In this document: positions 1 to 12,029 of the stretch, piece by piece
How the letters are laid out: each line of letters begins with the position of its first letter
Numbering within the stretch: the stretch's first letter is position 1
Assembly (NCBI GenBank): GCA_009599575.1
Contig: VWND01000003.1
Span: 1,316,001 to 1,380,000, forward strand
Origin: Blumeriella jaapii
Taxonomy: Eukaryota > Ascomycota > Leotiomycetes > Helotiales > Drepanopezizaceae
Direction: 5' to 3'
Length of the DNA: 64,000 nucleotides
Notes under the pieces: generated by a model
Told to the model about the DNA's origin: nothing
The model's input: only the letters and a program-made list of their open reading frames with translations
Databases searched by the model: none
Program-made: the position numbers and the translations under genes

Positions 1-639
1 TATAATTGTTTAAATAAGCATTCGTTTAAAATAACGAAAAAAGTAAATAATACAAAAAATAGCAAATAATAAAATGTATAAAAAATCGTTTTCGTAAAGT
101 ATGCGAGTAATATAAATGTATTAAATATGCGGCTTAAATATATATAAAGCTTTTGTTTTGGTAAACAAAAGTATAGTTAAATAAAAAAAAGTATAATAAA
201 TGTTTTGAATAATATAAAAAAAAGTTTTCAAGATAAATAATATATATAAAACAGAATAATTAAATTGTATATAAGCAAAGCAAAATAAAAATAGTAAAAT
301 AGTATATAATAAAAAAGAAAATAATAAATAATAAAAACAGTAGAGCAGTTAATAAATAATTTTGTATATATTTTTTTTTTTCGGTTATAAATGGAATTAC
401 GATTTGAATTATGCTTTCAGCAGCGAAATTATCGTTCGGTTGTTTTTAAATTTTTTTAAAAGGTTTTTTTTTTTCAGAAATATAATCGTTTTAATCGAAG
501 TCGTCGTCGGATTCGCTAGAATCGGAATCGCTGTTTAAATTAAAATCTAAAAAATAAATTTGCTAGTTTTTTTTATAAAATCGTTTTAATCGGTTAGCGG
601 CGAACGTTTTTTTTAATTTTATTTTATCGAATTTCGTAA

Positions 640-1480
640 ATTTGTAATAGCTTTTATTTAATTCGGTTTTGCATATTTCGTAAAATCCGAGCCATTTATA
701 ATTAAGCTTAGTATCGGCCGATTTGTTAATAACGCGCTGAACGTCGTAAATTAAAACCAGATTTTTTCTTTAATTAACGTTTTTTTTAAATTTTGATTTT
801 ATTTTAAATTTTTTTAACTGCTTTTTTATATTTTTTTTTTTTTTAAATTATTTTTTTATATTTATATTTCGGTAATTTAATTGTTTAAATTTTATTGCTA
901 ATAAATTTGCTTTTGTTTTTATTTTAATTACGTTATAAAACTTTTATATAAGCCATTTTGTTTTTAAAAACAATCGAGCGTTTCTGCCGTATTAAATAAA
1001 AAATGGAATTATTCCAGTAAAAGCGTATATATATATGCGCATAGCAAAAAGCATTTTCGAAAATTTCCGCGACTAACGTTTATAACCTTTTCGAATAGTT
1101 TTTAAAAAGCCGTTAAAAATATTTTTATAATTTCGTTTTACGAATCCGTTGCTTTTCGAATTATAAGTTAAAATTTAAATACGTTGAATGCCGTATTTTT
1201 TTGTAAAGGTTTCGATAACGCTTTTATTTTCGGATTTATTATCGACGTTTAATTTGCTAAATAAACCGTATCGATATACAACGTTTTTTCAAAAAAAAAA
1301 TCGTTATAATTTCGAAAATAGCGTTTCGAAAAAATCGCTTTTTAAGCTATTTAAACAAATCGTCGATAGCGAATACAAAACATATATATCCGCGGTCGAT
1401 AATCGATACGCGTATAATATCGAAATTGACTTTTTTTTAAATTTTAAAAAACTACGTCGAATATAATAAGTTTTTTTTTC
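640..1480 (-). pseudogene. Integrase core and GPY/F-like tail relic (gypsy)
   Basis: The minus strand shows VNFDIIRV then IDRGYICFVFAIDDLF, a second Asp in VDN-SENKSVIETFTKKYGI (about 1200-1250), and YNSKANGFVKRNYKN (about 1130-1150), in the order and spacing of a retroviral-type DDE integrase core. The third catalytic residue, normally the Glu of VER, is Lys (GAA to AAA). Downstream, WLGFYEICKTEL (about 660-720) corresponds to the GPY/F module, and an acidic Ser/Asp-rich tail is readable at about 490-540. Frames change repeatedly. Confidence 0.75.
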
Positions 1481-2079
1481 GGCTAAGCTTTCGTTTTTAA
1501 TAAAAAATGCAATTTTTAACGAAAGCTTTATAATTTTCGAAACACTTTTTTTATTAAAAATTGTTTTTGATTCGGTAATAAATAGCTTCAGCTTTTTTAT
1601 AAAACACTTTTTCGTAAGTTTTTTTTATAATTTAAAATTTATCGGCTTTATTATTTATTATTAAACGTTTTTAATATATATTATTTTTTATTTTATACAG
1701 CTTTTTATCGGCTAAAATATAATCGAAAGCTTGGTTTTTAAATAATTTAAACTAATGGTTTAATACGTTAAATAATTTAAATAAAATAATTAAATAATAT
1801 GCGATTAAATAAAAATTTTCGATTTCGTAATTATCGATTAAAAATTTATTTTCGTCGTTAGTCGGCTTATTCCGATCGTTTTCGATTAAATTTATTCGCG
1901 GTGCTAGCCGAAATAATAACGCGAATGCTTTTTCGGCTCGAAAATTAATGTTTTTTATTCGCGGTGCTAATCGAAATAGCAACGCGAATAGTTTCGGCTT
2001 TATAAAATTTAAAGCGCAAATAATAAAGCAATCGATTTCGTTAGCGATTTATTCGTCGATATTTTATTCGCTTTATTTA

Positions 2080-3420
2080 GCGAAATCAAACGGATAAAAA
2101 CGTTTTCGTTTGAAAAAGCCGTTTGCCGTTATATTAGTTATTTTTTTAATATATCTGATTTCGAAATTTATAAGTCGCATTTAAGCTATTTAATTAATAA
2201 CGAACGCTTTTGATAAGTTATTAACTTTTTTATTTAATTAGTCGATAAAAATTTTTACGTTTGTTTTTAAAATGAAATATACGCCGTATAATTCGCTTTT
2301 TATTTTTTTTATTGCTTTAAAAGCGCTTCGACATTTTCGTTTAATAATATCGTAGCGTATTTTAACAAAAAATTATAAGCCGTTTTCGAATCGTAAAAAA
2401 TGCCGTTTTTTGTTTTCGTCGATTTGTTATAATACAGCTTTTCAACCGAAAATATTAGCATCGATAATTAAAATGATTTTATTTGCGTTTGGGTTGTAAT
2501 CGATCCGTATAAGCGATAAGGCCGATAAAAGATCGTTTTTAAAAACTTTTATAATTTTATATTGTTTTTTTTTCTAAACGAAATCGATTTCTTTTTTTAT
2601 CGTAACGTAAATAAATGCAATTTTTTAAAAAAAGTTTTTAATTTAATTGCGATAATAAATTATAATGCTAATAAAAGTTTTGGCTTCGGTGATATTTTTA
2701 CACTTTTTTTATTCGCAGATTTTTTTAATTTTCTTTTATTAAAAATGGCGGCCAGCGCTATTAATTATATAACTAACGATATTTATTTCGGGCATGCAGA
2801 ATTTTAATCGAAGGCTAATAATAGCTTTGGCTTTTTCGAAACAGACTATAATTTTGTCGATATTTTAAATATATTTTATTATATAACGTCGAATTTTAAA
2901 AAAAATCTTTTTATTATTATAATATAATTTAAGGCTTTTTATTCCGACGTCGTTAATATAAAACAGAATAATATCGAAGATGCAAATTATAAAAACTTTG
3001 TATACGATTTTTACGAATTATACGACTGAATTAATAGCTTTTATAAATATTTTCGTTATACGCAGCAGATCGATTAATATTTGAATTGCCGTTATATTTC
3101 GAAATCGTGGATTAAGTATTAAATAATCGTAGCCGGAAAACAAATCGAAAAAAAGCGATTATTAGTTTTGCGAATTCGTTTGAAAATTAATCGACGTTGA
3201 ATAATATATTGGCGTTTCGTATCGTTATTTTATTTATTTCGACGATTACGATAATAAGTTTGTAAATGCTTTTTTTTTTTTCGCAACGATAAATTATTTG
3301 TTTTTATATAAGCCGTAGCAAAATTCGAAAAATTTTTATTTAATTCGTTTTTTTAGCATTTCGATTATTTTATTTTAAAAAGCTTTAGAAATTAAAAAGG
3401 TTTTTTTTTGCCAGGCTTCG
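2080..3420 (-). pseudogene. Reverse transcriptase and RNase H relic (gypsy)
   Basis: On the minus strand the translation carries a YINDV block (about 2943-2962) at the place of the Y-x-D-D polymerase motif, followed by a stretch ending NIDKIIVCFEKAKAIIS and FCMPEINIVSY that matches the RT thumb and connection of fungal gypsy elements. Further on come DENKKRH, RFENGL, YDIIKRKC and LYGVYFILKTN, matching the RNase H domain, then the linker with NQIA-MRLINFEIRYIK that precedes the chromatin-facing integrase in this family. Several Trp codons read as stops. The second Asp of the polymerase motif reads Val in this copy or is shifted, so activity is not expected. Confidence 0.8.
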
Positions 3421-4196
3421 TAAAATACGGTTTTAATATCGATATAAAGCGTAACGTTAAAGCTGAATTGGCTTATTTCGGTAAAATCGAAAGCTATAAT
3501 TTTTTTTCGGTTGCGTAAAATTTCGTATAAGATTTTTTTTTTTAGCAAAAATTAAATTCCGATTACTAAATTATTAAATCGTTTTTTTGTAAATCGGCTA
3601 TTAAATAATAAGCTGGAAAATCGGCCGGTAATAAATCCTTCGAGTTCGCTAATAATTAGTTAAAATGGTTTTGTTGCTTTATTTTTCTTAAATTAATCGT
3701 TTATTTTTTCGGAAATATTTTTATCGGATTCGCTAAAATTTACAAATCGTATTTTATCAGCTTTACGTTTGTAAAAAGTGCTGATATTAATACAAAAAGG
3801 TAAGATATATGAGTCGGATTTGTTTAATACGAAAACGAAATCTTCGAAGCTTTTATTTTCGAGTTAATAGCTAAAAATATTAATATTAGCCAATTTTATT
3901 CGCGATGCTATTTCGATTAGCGACGTAAATACTTTTAGCCGAATATTTTCCAAGTTTTATTATAATTTAGCGTTTATTTTGAAATTAAAGCCGGCTATTC
4001 GTTTTCCGATAAAACGTCGATTAAAAAGATTTTGTCGCCGGCGACGGTAATTTAACTTTGAAAAAATCGGTTTTAGTTTTAGAAAAAGGTTTTTATTTGG
4101 CCGTTTTCGGTATATATAAAGCTGACGAAACTTTTTAAGATTCAGAGCATTTCGAAAATAATAAAATAAAAGTATTTTTTTATTATTAAAAAGTTT

Positions 4197-4481
4197 TTAA
4201 ATAATAATACTTTTAACGTCGATTTTTATATTTCGTATAATTTTATTAAATTTAATAATATTTTTATTAACGGTCGTATAAATTATTCGTTTGTCGGTGA
4301 TAATCGGAATATTATTGATTTCGGCCGTTTTTTGGTTTATGCAATTAATTTCGGTTTTATTATCGAATAAAGCGAGAGCGGTCGTATTTTTTTTAAGCAT
4401 TGTTTTTATTTTTGGTGCTTTTATAGCCGTGTAGAAGCAGTTTCGTCGTTTTGACTTTTGGGTTTTTATAACGAGGGCCAA
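4197..4481 (-). pseudogene. Retropepsin (protease) relic of the gypsy element
   Basis: The minus-strand translation contains ALFDNKTEINCINQ, which matches the retropepsin active-site region in which Asp-Ser/Thr-Gly is followed by Ala/Thr-Glu-Ile-Asn. The catalytic Asp survives. The Ser and Gly codons read Asn and Lys, changes that need only G-to-A transitions on this strand, as expected from RIP. It lies upstream (in element sense) of the reverse transcriptase, the usual gypsy order. Not functional. Confidence 0.65.
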
Positions 4482-7268
4482 AAAGCTGATTTTTTCCGAG
4501 AATTTTTTTCCATCGGCTAAATTGACTGCGGTGTTGTAAATTTTTTCTTAGTTTTTCTTCAATTCAAAGTCGTTTCGGATGATTTCAACTTTTTCGTTTT
4601 TTTTTAATACAAGGATTTGTTTGTTAATAATTTTGTCGAATTTTTTTTTTATATTAAATAAGTCGCTGAATTTCAATTTAATTTTTTGTTTTATAATCTT
4701 TTTAATAGCTTCGTCGACAGCTTCGGGGCTGATGTATTTGTCGATCCATTTTTCGCTTCGTATTAATGGTGGGCGTTTAAAGGCTGGTATTTTCTGAATG
4801 ATTTAAACCGGAGTATCGGTGTCGATATTTTTTATATCGTCGTTAATTTCTTTTATTATAAGCGTTTTTTTAATAGTTTCATCGGTTTTTTTTTTCGAAT
4901 TTTAAAATCTTTTTTTTTTCGATTCTGACGTTTTTTTTTATACTAATTGGTTTAGCGAATAAAACAAAAGCATTTTGCTTTTTTATGATTTGTTAATTTA
5001 ATTATGCAACTATAATATTTACAAATGCGATAATTGCATTAGCAATATATATATTTGTTTTTTATTTATATATTTGAATTTTATTTACATTTGAAATAAA
5101 GGTTTTTTTGATTAATACGCTTTTTGGAATGTTTTTTTTTTATTAATAAAAAACGTTTTTGTATTTTTTTTGTTTTTTAAACAATCGTTCCATTTCGTAC
5201 TTTTTATTTTTAAACGAATAATATTTAATCAGCTTTAATTTTTAGCTTTGTTAAAAAGGCCTATTTCTGCTTTTACCGGTCCGAAGCAAATCGCTTCGTA
5301 TTTATTAATATAGCAGATACTATTATTTATATAAAAATTAAATACTTTGTATTTTAAGCGAATATAAGATTTTTCGCAGTAAATTTTTTTATTATTATAA
5401 AACTCGCATTTAAAATCACGAAGTCTGTTTTAATAATTACTTTTATTATTTTAATAGCCGCGATTTTGGTTTTCGCGTTGATTTTTTTTTTTTTTTTAAT
5501 AATCGTTATTATAATTAATATTTCGCTGATTCTGATCGCTAATACGAAAAGATTGCTACTAAGCAATTATTATTTTTACGGTGGCTTGGCGAAGCTGGTC
5601 GCTTCGCGCATTTTAAAAAAAGTAATTATTATGAAAATTATTATAATCGTTTTTATTATTCGAATTAACGTAAAAAAGTTTTTTCTGCTGTTATATAAAA
5701 TTTTCGATTTTGCTTTGAAATTTTTAAATTTTGATATCGGTAAATTTTGATACGAAAGTTTCGATATTTTTGTTAAGCTTTTTTAAATTAATAAGCTTTG
5801 CAAAACAATTAAACGATATAATAATTGATTATTTTTTAGCGATTTCGGTAATTTTTAATAACTGGGCATGTTTTTGCATTAAAATTTTCACGTCTTTTTT
5901 ATAAATGAAAAAAGGAGATTTTTCTTGGTTTATAGCTTCGATAGTACGTTCGCTTTGGTTTTGTTTAAAAACGAATTTCATAAATTTAAAATATTAATCG
6001 AAAATTTCAGGGTTTTGTTTATTAATTTTAAAATGCTTAATAATTTTATTGCGAATGCTAATTGGAAAGCTAAGTAAAAACAATTTTTTTTGTTTAATTT
6101 CGCTTAAAATTTTTTTGTTAACGAAAACGTTAAAAATCTTCGTATAAATACGATAATAAGCTTTGAGTTTTTTGGTTTAGCGAATTATTATAATAAACTG
6201 TTTAAAAAAAAGCGATAATATCGCGAATTTGCTAGCGATCGTAATTTCGGAACTCCGATTTCAAAATTTTAATTAGCTTACGCCAATTTCGAGCTTTAAT
6301 AGCCTTCTATTTATTTATCGATTTAATAATATTTTTAATGGTTAAATTATAATAGCGAAAGAGTTTATCGAATATTTAAGTTTTCGAAACTTCGAAATTT
6401 TTACAGGTTTTTTTATATTTTTCGATAAAATCGGTAACGTTGGCGCTATTAAATAAAAATGCATTAAAAAAGCCAAAGAAAAGCATACGGCCTCGCATAA
6501 AAAAACGAAAAGCGTCGTTGTTTATAATATTAGTAAAAGCGTTAATAGAGTTTAAATTAAATAAATAAATATTTTTTAAAATCGCAGATTAAAAGTTTTT
6601 AATATAAAAAAAATCGTTTTTAATAAGAAAGCTATTAAAAAAGTCTCTGTGTTTTTTAAAAAAGTTAAATAAAATAAAATTACGTTTAAATATTTGAATA
6701 ATATATCAAAAAACTTGTTTTTAATAAATTGATTGGATTAATATAATATTGCTATATGATCCACGGTTTCGATATTCCGTGGCTTAAGCCAATATACGTA
6801 CAGCTATTTTTTTATTATTTTTAATAAAAAGCCGCAAATTGTAATTGCTATAATTATAAAACGCAAAATCAAAAGGTTGAGTTTTCGCCAAGCGTTTGAT
6901 TAAAAAAGCTTTAATTCAGAAGGGCCGAGCGCAGCGGTCGAAACGTACGAATTAATATTCGATTTGTTATTTTTAAATAAAAAAGCGATTTTCGAGCTTT
7001 GAATTTCGCACGGTTCAAAATTGCCTAACCGTAATTTTAAACGTTTTTAAAATATATTGCATTTTTATAATTTAATAATTATGCGTAAAATAAAAGAAAT
7101 TATTAAAAGTCCTTTATATAATGCAGCTGCGAATAACACTATATAAAAGGTTTTTTAAGCCGTAATAACGAAATATCGAAGTCGATTTTGATTGCGAATT
7201 TAAAAAATATATCGGCGAATATATAAAAACGAAATACCGAAGTTTAAATCCTTGCGTAAATTATCAAA

Positions 7269-7535
7269 TGTAAAAATAGGTAGGAAAACCAGACTGATAC
7301 GGCTATATGTCGGTGGATAAAATAATTTAGGGAATTCCTAAGAGAAATTAAAAAAAAGAAAAAAAAAATAAATAAAGGTATGAATTGGACTACGTGCTTA
7401 TGGTACTATTTAAAGGAATGCTTTGCTCTTATATTTATTAAAAGTAGTTAATGGCAGGGGGTCTCGGAGGGGTCCATGCCTCGACCATAGCTAAAACTAC
7501 CAACTCTTATTAATACAAGGTATCACCGTTTTACA
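7269..7535 (-). repeat. Candidate 5' LTR of the Ty3/gypsy element
   Basis: This 267-bp segment begins TGT and ends ACA on the plus strand, as inverted LTRs do, and lies immediately outside the degraded polyprotein region. It is visibly less AT-rich than its flanks. On the element strand it starts TGTAAAACGGTGATACC. A segment ending at 8839 shares a very similar terminus on the element strand (TGTAAAACGTTGATCC), suggesting a second related LTR fragment. The partner LTR lies outside the window, so the boundary calls rest on the TG..CA ends and on position only. Confidence 0.6.
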
Positions 7536-8225
7536 TTATACGCTTAAGCAAAAGCTTTTTCTCAGGCTAACGCTTTTTTTTTTATTTTTGCCTTTTGCTT
7601 TTTGCTTTCCGAATGTAAACTTTTTTTTTAAATCGCGAACCGAAGCAAACGAGCTTTTTTAACAATTATTACGTCGTAATTTTCTTTTGAATATCGAGCT
7701 TTTTATAGCTTTCTGTTATATAAAAGTGTTTTTGCATCATAATTAATAAAGCTTTTTGCAATCTTAGTAATACAATAGCTGCGTATTTTTAAACAAATCA
7801 AATTACATATCAAAAGTTTTTTAATTGTCGCGTATTATATATATTTGTATAATGTTTTAATTAGTTTGTAGTAAATTCAAAAGAAAAGTAGTTGTATAAA
7901 TCAAAGCTTCGTATAAATTATATAATTAAGCGCGGTAATGCTTTCACAAGCGAAATATACCGATATTTAAACGCTGAAAAGCGTACGTAAAATAACTAGA
8001 AAGCCAAAAAAAATATGTGTATAAGCTTTATTTAGTTTTAATATAAGTAAATCGTATTCATACGATTCGTAGCCGTTTAATTAATGCAATTTCTGATTAG
8101 AAATGCGTACAAAAACGATTTAAGTTACTTTCACTTAATAAAAATAAGGGGTTTCGACGTAGAATCTGATGTCATTTCTATAATATTAATTCGAATGCAA
8201 ACTAAATATATTTTGTTTTAGTTTA
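7536..8225. other. AT-rich spacer without a gene
   Basis: Low-GC sequence continuous in composition with the retrotransposon relic. I see no readable protein motif and no clear repeat other than poly-T/A runs. It is probably further RIP-mutated repeat DNA. Confidence 0.5.
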
Positions 8226-8970
8226 GTATAATTAAATACTTGGCGTTGGTAGGGTTTTTTATATAAAATGCGATAGTAAAAAATAAAAACTAAAATAGAA
8301 TCCTTGATTTAATTATTTTGAATTAATAAAAATAAGATTTTTAATTAACAATTTGATAATAGCTATCTGTTCTTACTACTTCTCAATTTATTATAATTAA
8401 ATATCTGTCGTTGATCGTGTTTTCATACAAAATACGATTAATAAAAATAAAAACTTGAAAGAAAACATTTGATTTAATAGCTTTTGAATAATAAAAATAG
8501 AATTTTTAATTTAAATAGTAGAAATAGCTTCCTGTTTCTATTATTTATTCATTTATCGTAATTAAATATCTGGCGTTGGTGGTGTTTTAATATAAAATAC
8601 GATCGCAAAAAAAAATATTGATTTGAGATAGGACATTTGGATGCAGTGGGACATTTGCTTTCTCCCACATTATCCGAGTGCCCGCAGGATAAATGTGGGA
8701 AGGCAGCCCATTATTAGTATTTTCCTGCCTATCAATTCTTACACTGGGGAGATACGAGAAGGGCCAAAAGAGTGAGCCGTCACATAACCATGGCTAAATA
8801 GACTAAGTTCTATCAATACAAAGGATCAACGTTTTACAGTGGTGTTTTTATACAATATGCGATAGTAAAAAATAATAATCTGAAATAAGACACTTGGAAC
8901 AGTGGGACATTTGTTTTCCCTTTTAACATTCGAATGCCCGCAGAATAATTGTGGAAAGGCAGCCTACTAT
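8226..8970. repeat. Degenerate tandem array, ~165-bp period, with a nested LTR-like segment
   Basis: Units start near 8226, 8390 and 8555, each opening with a variant of TAATTAAATATCTGGCGTTG followed by GTGTTTT and an AAAATACGAT block. A partial unit recurs at 8840. The blocks 8579-8721 and 8840-8970 are a second-order duplication: both run from GTGGTGTTTT through a CAGTGGGACATTTG motif to GGCAGCC. The intervening 8722-8839 segment ends in CGTTTTACA, the same terminus as the gypsy LTR. Composition differs between copies as expected for RIP on repeats. Confidence 0.7.
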
Positions 8971-9025
8971 TAGATCGTTGCAGTACAGTAGTCAGATGCA
9001 AGGATCCACGTCTAGAATCTAGCTA

Positions 9026-9617
9026 CAGTACGTGGATATATGAATGTGCGCGTGTGAATCGGGACGTTACTTATTAGAACCGCCATATATCTCGACGTTT
9101 TTAACAAATTCTTTTTTACGATCTTTTACGACGATAGCATTTATAGGTAAGATAATACTTTAATTTATAAAGCCTTTTTTATTTGGCTATGGTTTCGTAA
9201 TATAAGTCTGAAATTAGTGCTTTTTTACCGGATTTTAACCCGATCGAAAATCTTTAAGAAATGCTTAAAACAGCTTTTTTAAGTTTAAATCAAAGCTAAT
9301 GGTTATAAAAAACAATATTGTAATACAACGAATTTTAATAAAAACTGCGTAAAAAGCGTTAAAGCTCCTGAAAGATCAGTTGTTAAATAAACTAGCGAAG
9401 GGGATGCAAAAGAGGATAAACGCTGTTAAGGCTGCAAGTGGGTGGTATATCCAATACTGGTTGAAATTAAATATTCTTTCGATTCTCAGCTTTAATTTAA
9501 GCTATTTGTAATTAAAATCGACTAATTAATAGTGGAGTTATGAAGTTGTAAAGGTAAAAGAATTTTGTTGGGGTAACGACTATTTACTGACGCGCATATT
9601 CATATGTCCACCTACTA
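9026..9617 (+). mobile_element. Short Tc1/mariner-type (Fot/pogo-like) element with TIRs
   Basis: The left end starts CAGTACGTGGATATATGAAT and the right end, read on the opposite strand, starts TAGTAGGTGGACATATGAAT, so about 27 of the first 30 bases agree when C/T differences are allowed. TA dinucleotides flank both ends (9024-9025 and 9618-9619), the target duplication typical of this superfamily. Inside, fragments of a DDE transposase are readable. At 592 bp the element is much shorter than autonomous members (about 1.3-1.9 kb), so it is internally deleted as well as RIP-mutated. Confidence 0.8.
9110..9470 (+). pseudogene. Tc1/mariner-type transposase C-terminal relic
   Basis: Translation near 9213-9260 gives FLPDFNPIENL, a stop, then EMLK. 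This corresponds to the SPDLNPIENLW-x-x-LK block holding the last two acidic catalytic residues of Tc1/mariner enzymes, with the Trp codon turned into a stop. Around 9389-9466 a different frame reads LAKGMQKRINAVKAASGWY, matching the C-terminal PKRVQAVI-x-A-x-GWYT pattern of fungal Fot-like transposases. At least one frameshift separates the two blocks. The N-terminal DNA-binding part is absent. Confidence 0.75.
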
Positions 9618-10072
9618 TAATAATACTAAGTTCCGAAGTTCAAAAAGTGCCACCGATTTACAATAGGGCCTTGGGCACCCCTGAAGAGTCTGCGGTCTTC
9701 GGGCGAAACTGTCTCCGACCCAAGTCATTTGACTGTCATATGATTTATCACCTGGCCTGACTTCTGACTCCTGGCAGATTTGTTTAACAAAGAGCCTGTC
9801 ATTGTTGATATTTGATATATATGAACTTTGCTCCACCGGATTTTGTTTTCCTGAAATGCCCAGTGAACGCCATAGCTGTCGACTTTTTTTTTATTTACAT
9901 CTGCGTGTTTGTTTTTCCACCACGGTTGAAGAACATAATCTGGAACTTCTATAATATTATTCTTATGCTGGAATGCTCTCCTAACAATTACCACGCACAA
10001 TCTCCCATCTGACTCGAATTAGAACTCGAACTAAAGCTCCGATTCCGATTTTGTCTGACACTGGCTAATGAA
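9618..10072. other. Spacer between transposon and first relic gene
   Basis: Composition rises toward genome-average GC. Overlapping short open frames on both strands lack recognisable motifs, and no supported gene is seen. Confidence 0.4.
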
Positions 10073-10666
10073 TCAGTCTAATTTCATCTTCAGAGATTTA
10101 GTTTGAAATGATTCACTTACGGGGTGGGTAATGGAATTTCCACAAAACTTCACTCTCTTCGGCGCGATCTGTCCAGCAGAAGTCGACGAGGAGTGCTCCG
10201 ACTGCTTTCCAGTCGTGTCGTAGGTAACATTCGAGCGGGACCACTCCTCGGAGACGGTGAACTGGCAGGAGGACGTGGACGATGTCGAAGAACAACGGTT
10301 GTGCTTGGAGCGGCAACGCCTTTGGTAGGCGGCTTTCTCATCGTAAGACATGTTCAACATGTTGATTAACTATTTGATGAATGGCGTGAAAGTTATCAAG
10401 GCTGATTGTAAGCTTGGAGATTGAATCGATGTGGAGTACAGGTGGTAGCCGATTGCACCATCGTCGTGGTATATATCTTCTTCGAAGCAACAAGGCAGAA
10501 TCTCTGCACCTTCCAACAATAGATTCCAATCACTCGTAGACTCCATTTTGGTAGGATTCATTTGCGACTTCCTGCGTACATAACGAGGGCTATGTATAGC
10601 GCATTCCCGAGTGGTGCTTGGCGTGCTAATGGTGGAGGCAGTCTCAACATGAAACTCGACGGTCAT
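10073..10666 (-). pseudogene. Hypothetical protein gene, possibly interrupted by a stop codon
   Basis: From the ATG at 10666 the minus strand encodes about 98 residues (starting MTVEFHVETAS) to a TAG near 10372. The same frame continues straight on with MLNMSYDEKAAYQRRC and a Ser/Thr-rich stretch to 10073. Either one gene carries a premature stop (TAG from CAG is a one-step C-to-T change) or two short frames lie head to tail. A candidate intron (donor GTAAGT near 10122, acceptor CTGAAG near 10090) may replace the last residues. The second half contains PKRVKFCG, which resembles an RVxF PP1-docking motif. No family recognised. Confidence 0.4.
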
Positions 10667-11907
10667 TTCTAGGAATGGGACGTTTCATGGTTGCGAATCT
10701 GATTCAGGCCAATCATTAATACCCTTCTGGCCGTGTAAATGTTTCGTTGCGAATCTCTTCACATGTTTGGTGTGTTATTTCGGGAATGAGGTCGCGTGCG
10801 CCAAGAGCAAGGTGTGTTTGATGCCACTGTCTGAATCGAAGATAAAAAGCGACTCCATTGACGTTAAACATTGTAACACAGAATAACAGTATAATACCGT
10901 GCTCTCGAGTTTTCGTGCCGAATTATCTTTGAAGATTAAACATACGTTGCAGGCTCTAAAAAAAGTTTTACCGAAGGCATTACCTTCGTCGCGGAAGAAA
11001 TTCAGGAGAAGATATGAATAAAGGTCTGTTTTGAGCAAGGTGCAAGCATGTTTCGTTTTGACATGTGTTCAAGGGTACTCAACGTTACTAAGATCGCCAA
11101 AACTCGACTACAGTCTATTATAAATTGCGGTCGTTTAACCTCGCGAACCCCATATGAAAAATCCAGGATCGACGTGCTTTGGCATGATAGCAGCTTTCTG
11201 GTGTGAATCAGAGAGGAACGCGTTTGTATCAAGTGCTCCCACGAAACTTTGGGGGTTGACTATTGTATCAGTGACCATCGTTGGAACAGATTATTCCCGG
11301 TGACGTTCCATAACACATTGATCAAGAAGTCTCATAACTAGACTGCCGGAAGAAGGTACAGCTGCAGATGGCTAAATAAAAAATCGGAGAGATACCTAGC
11401 AATTTAATATGAAAAGTAGGGGTATTTTGTCAATGCATCTATCTTGTCAGGCGGTTCAAGCGATATGAAGATGTCGTACATGACTCTTCTAAAAGATTTT
11501 GAGTAAATGATGCTATACGAACATCAAGGCTAGCGCCGTAATCCGGCGACCAAATTGGAGGACTGGGGATAGCGTGGAAGATTGTATAAATTTGGAGACC
11601 GGCATTAGGGAAGACTACAACCCATTGGCTTCGGAGAAAAGGAGTTCTCATCGTATCCTGCTCCTCCGTGTTGGTTATCCAAACCAGAGCGGCTCGGATA
11701 ATAGGGGACGGGGACTAAGCAGATGGTAATTTAAGATGGAGAATTCTATTTATTTCTAATCGCCTAGATACAGTCAATCACCTAGGTACAGTAAGTATAA
11801 CCTCCGCCAAGTGCGTCCATGATACTGTATCGTAACTCAAAAAAAAGCGTACCAGACTTTACAGTACATCTAGAGCAATGTAAAAACGAAAGAGGCCTCT
11901 AAAGGAC
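10667..11907. other. Gene-poor transition zone
   Basis: Several 60-90 codon open frames occur on the minus strand (for example 11002-11232 and 11439-11651), but none shows a recognisable domain or consistent splice structure. They may be decayed gene fragments at the edge of the RIP compartment. Confidence 0.35.
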
Positions 11908-12029
11908 TTGCTCGCAGCTTCAATTTGCTCTTCAACAGTTTCACAGCCTATGGGAGCGCGATTAGCGAGATCTACTGCTAGCGTCTTTCGTATCCCTAGG
12001 CGACCTAGCAACTTTCCCATCACACTAGA

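Larger units (their letters stand above)
1..7535 (-). mobile_element. RIP-degraded Ty3/gypsy LTR retrotransposon (3' end beyond window)
   Basis: Reading the minus strand from right to left gives, in the canonical Ty3/gypsy order, an LTR, a long gag-like AT-rich stretch, an aspartic-protease relic, reverse transcriptase, RNase H, integrase and a GPY/F-like tail. The reading frame is broken many times by stop codons at expected Trp and Gln positions, and the sequence is extremely AT- and TpA-rich, as RIP produces. Gag (about 4,500-7,200) is too decayed to align by eye; no clear zinc knuckle was found. No matching LTR is visible at 1-480, so the element probably extends past the left edge. It cannot encode a functional polyprotein. 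Confidence 0.85.

Noticed and set aside
8226..8970. CRISPR-like direct repeats
   Set aside because: Units are long (~165 bp), diverged and contiguous, without short repeats and unique spacers, and the genome is eukaryotic.
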